Assembly: GCA_016215555.1 (NCBI GenBank)
Contig: JACRJC010000072.1
Span: 29,162-93,161 of the forward strand
Length of the DNA: 64,000 nucleotides
Source: Rhodospirillales bacterium
GTDB lineage: Bacteria; Pseudomonadota; Alphaproteobacteria; Rhodospirillales; WMHbin7
Direction: 5' to 3'
Shown here: piece by piece, positions 62,673 to 64,000 of the stretch
Layout: each line of letters starts with the position of its first letter
How positions within the stretch are numbered: position 1 is the first letter of the stretch
Notes under the pieces: generated by a model
Seen by the model: only the letters and a program-made list of their open reading frames with translations
What the model was told of the DNA's origin: nothing
Database searches by the model: none
Made by a program: the position numbers and the translations under genes

Positions 62673-63605
62673 GTGAACGCCAAACCCCGCCTGTCCCTGC
62701 TTGCTGATCGGCTGCTCGGCGACCTTCGTCCGCGCGCCAAGTCGCTGATCGTCACCGTCTATGGCGACGCCATCGGTCCCCACGGCGGCACGGTCTGGCT
62801 GGGCAATCTGATCGGGCTGATGGAGGGGCTGGGCCTGTCCGAGCGCATGGTGCGCACGGCGGTCTTTCGCCTCATCAAGGACGAATGGCTGCAGGCGACG
62901 CCGATCGGGCGGCGCTCGACCTATGGTTTGACGGAAACCGGCTGGCGGCGTTTCGAGGCGGCCTATCGGCGCATCTATGCTCCCATCGACATCGCCTGGG
63001 ATGGGGATTGGCATCTGGTGCTGATCCTGGCTTCCAGCCTGTCCGCCGAGCGGCGCGACGAATTGAAGCGCGAACTGGCTTGGCAGGGTTTCGGCCAGGT
63101 GGGGCCCAATCTGCTGGCCCATCCCAATGCCGACGCCCAGGAACTGACGGCCACGCTGGGCCAACTGAAGATGATCGACGACGTGGTGGTGATGAAGTCG
63201 CGCCATGTCCGCCCCAGCCAGGGCAAGGCACTGAAGGAACTGGTGCGCGAAAGCTGGGATCTCGACGGCTTGTCCAAAGGGTATGAAGGATTCCTGGCCC
63301 GCTTCAAGCCGGTACAGGAGCAGTTGAAGATGGGGGAAGCGACCGATCCGGCCACGGCATTCAAGCTGCGCATGCTGATGCTGCACGATTTCAGGCGCGT
63401 GCTGCTGCGCGATCCCTTGCTGCCGGGCGAATTGTTGCCCGAGAAATGGGCGGGCAGCCGGGCGCGGCAGATGTGCAAGGACATCTATGTGCGTTTGCAC
63501 ACGGGCGCCGAAGCCCAGTTGATGGGCGGGCTGGCCAATGCCGAAGGCCCGCTGCCACCCTTGCATCCTTCCTATTTCACGCGCTTCGGCGGATTTGGAA
63601 TCTAG
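62673..63605 (+). CDS. PaaX-family transcriptional repressor
   Basis: The protein has 310 residues from GTG 62673 with ACGGAAAG upstream. It has a PaaX-type N-terminal winged helix (GGTVWLGNLIGLMEGLGLSERMVRTAVFRLIKDEWL in part), a central domain with WHLVLILASSLSAERRDELKRELAWQGFG, and the C-terminal LHDFRRVLLRDPLLPGELLP motif. In E. coli PaaX represses phenylacetate catabolic genes and is released by phenylacetyl-CoA. No paa catabolic gene is in the window. The target may be the divergent liv operon or genes beyond. Confidence 0.88.
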   Translation: MNAKPRLSLLADRLLGDLRPRAKSLIVTVYGDAIGPHGGTVWLGNLIGLMEGLGLSERMVRTAVFRLIKDEWLQATPIGRRSTYGLTETGWRRFEAAYRRIYAPIDIAWDGDWHLVLILASSLSAERRDELKRELAWQGFGQVGPNLLAHPNADAQELTATLGQLKMIDDVVVMKSRHVRPSQGKALKELVRESWDLDGLSKGYEGFLARFKPVQEQLKMGEATDPATAFKLRMLMLHDFRRVLLRDPLLPGELLPEKWAGSRARQMCKDIYVRLHTGAEAQLMGGLANAEGPLPPLHPSYFTRFGGFGI

Positions 63606-63724
63606 CGGCGCCCAATCGATTTTCGGCAATTTGGGCAGTTCGTCCTTTTGCGCAAATGGATTGGGCGGCTTGACACCGGAATGACCGGTCGCGATACTCG
63701 CGCAATAAGCGAATGGAGCGAGAA

Positions 63725-64000
63725 ATGCGCGCCTGCGTTATTTCGATAGTGACGGCTTTGGCCTTGACCTTGGCGCTTGGGGTTTCGGGCCCAGCGCAGG
63801 CGGATGATGCGGCCCAGATCGATCTGCCGCCCATCGATGGTCCGGATCAATGGCATCTAATGACCCATGACGACGCCACCAGCACCAGCCAATGCATCGG
63901 CGATCCCAAGACGCCTTTGTGCGCCATCGAAACCGTTCTGGCGTGTTTTTTGAGGGCGAAGGTGGAATTTTGCCGAGTAGGCTCTGGCGACCCAAAATAC
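63725..64000 (+). CDS. Secreted protein, 5' part only
   Basis: An ATG at 63725 with GGAG upstream opens 92 codons without a stop up to the window edge. The first 24 residues are a signal peptide (hydrophobic Ala/Leu core, ending GPAQA-DD). The mature part holds several cysteines (SQCIGDPKTPLC, AIETVLACF, VEFCRV) that may form disulfides in the periplasm. Family unknown. Confidence 0.7.
   Translation, partial: MRACVISIVTALALTLALGVSGPAQADDAAQIDLPPIDGPDQWHLMTHDDATSTSQCIGDPKTPLCAIETVLACFLRAKVEFCRVGSGDPKY

Overview
The window looks like chromosomal DNA of an alphaproteobacterium, most likely Rhodospirillales (a Magnetospirillum-like relative). This placement is inference: it rests on high GC, tight ATGA-coupled operons, a FlbD-type flagellar regulator, the Hsp20/DUF1150 pair, a bacteriohemerythrin fusion and a PPi-type phosphofructokinase. 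About 60 protein genes fill the 64 kb. I see no intact tRNA or rRNA gene, no CRISPR array and no insertion sequence.

Layout. 1-1462: end of an amino-acid ABC ATPase gene and a MmgE/PrpD-family gene, followed by a 3' fragment of a tRNA-Ser gene and a strong terminator; this could be the right edge of an integrated island. 1833-14170: a complete phosphonate locus. phnCDE and a hexapeptide acyltransferase run rightward behind four PhoB-type repeats. phnGHIJKLM, a DUF1045 gene and a PhnO-like acetyltransferase run leftward. phnF and a second phnM-like gene diverge from phnG across a TCTAGA-type operator. phnN and phnP are not present in the window. 14167-22067: a PLP-fold orphan enzyme, a large metallo-beta-lactamase/double cNMP/hemerythrin fusion, and an OxyR-rubrerythrin-FeS-DUF3501 peroxide and oxygen module. 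22384-33754: CHAP protein, polA, zinc-finger peptide, bamD, recN, ligA, a small secreted peptide coupled to a b-type cytochrome, and an M24 aminopeptidase P.

34073-41279: an AMIN/beta-barrel fusion, a polytopic membrane protein, Hsp20 with DUF1150, an OmpA-like/peptidoglycan-binding pair, and a HAD phosphatase-pyrD-DUF952 operon. 41460-52851: a flagellar cluster (small protein, fliF, fliG, fliH, fliN, flbD, flhA, flhF, flhG, fliK-like) covering the MS ring/switch, export gate, placement/number control and hook length. 53028-57922: a thioredoxin-like ferredoxin, a pseudo-receiver/pentapeptide-repeat protein, PPi-phosphofructokinase and a TPR/OGT-like glycosyltransferase. 57955-62462: a complete branched-chain amino-acid-type ABC transporter (livF-G-M-H-K) divergent from a paaX-like repressor, then the start of a secreted protein cut by the window end.

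The most unusual items are the MBL-cNMP-cNMP-hemerythrin fusion beside an oxidative-stress operon; the second PhnM paralogue with an altered metal-site motif; a string of perfect hairpins inserted in frame in a cytochrome b gene with a relative between flhA and flhF; a low-GC mosaic patch inside ligA; and the AMIN/beta-barrel and pseudo-receiver/pentapeptide fusions.
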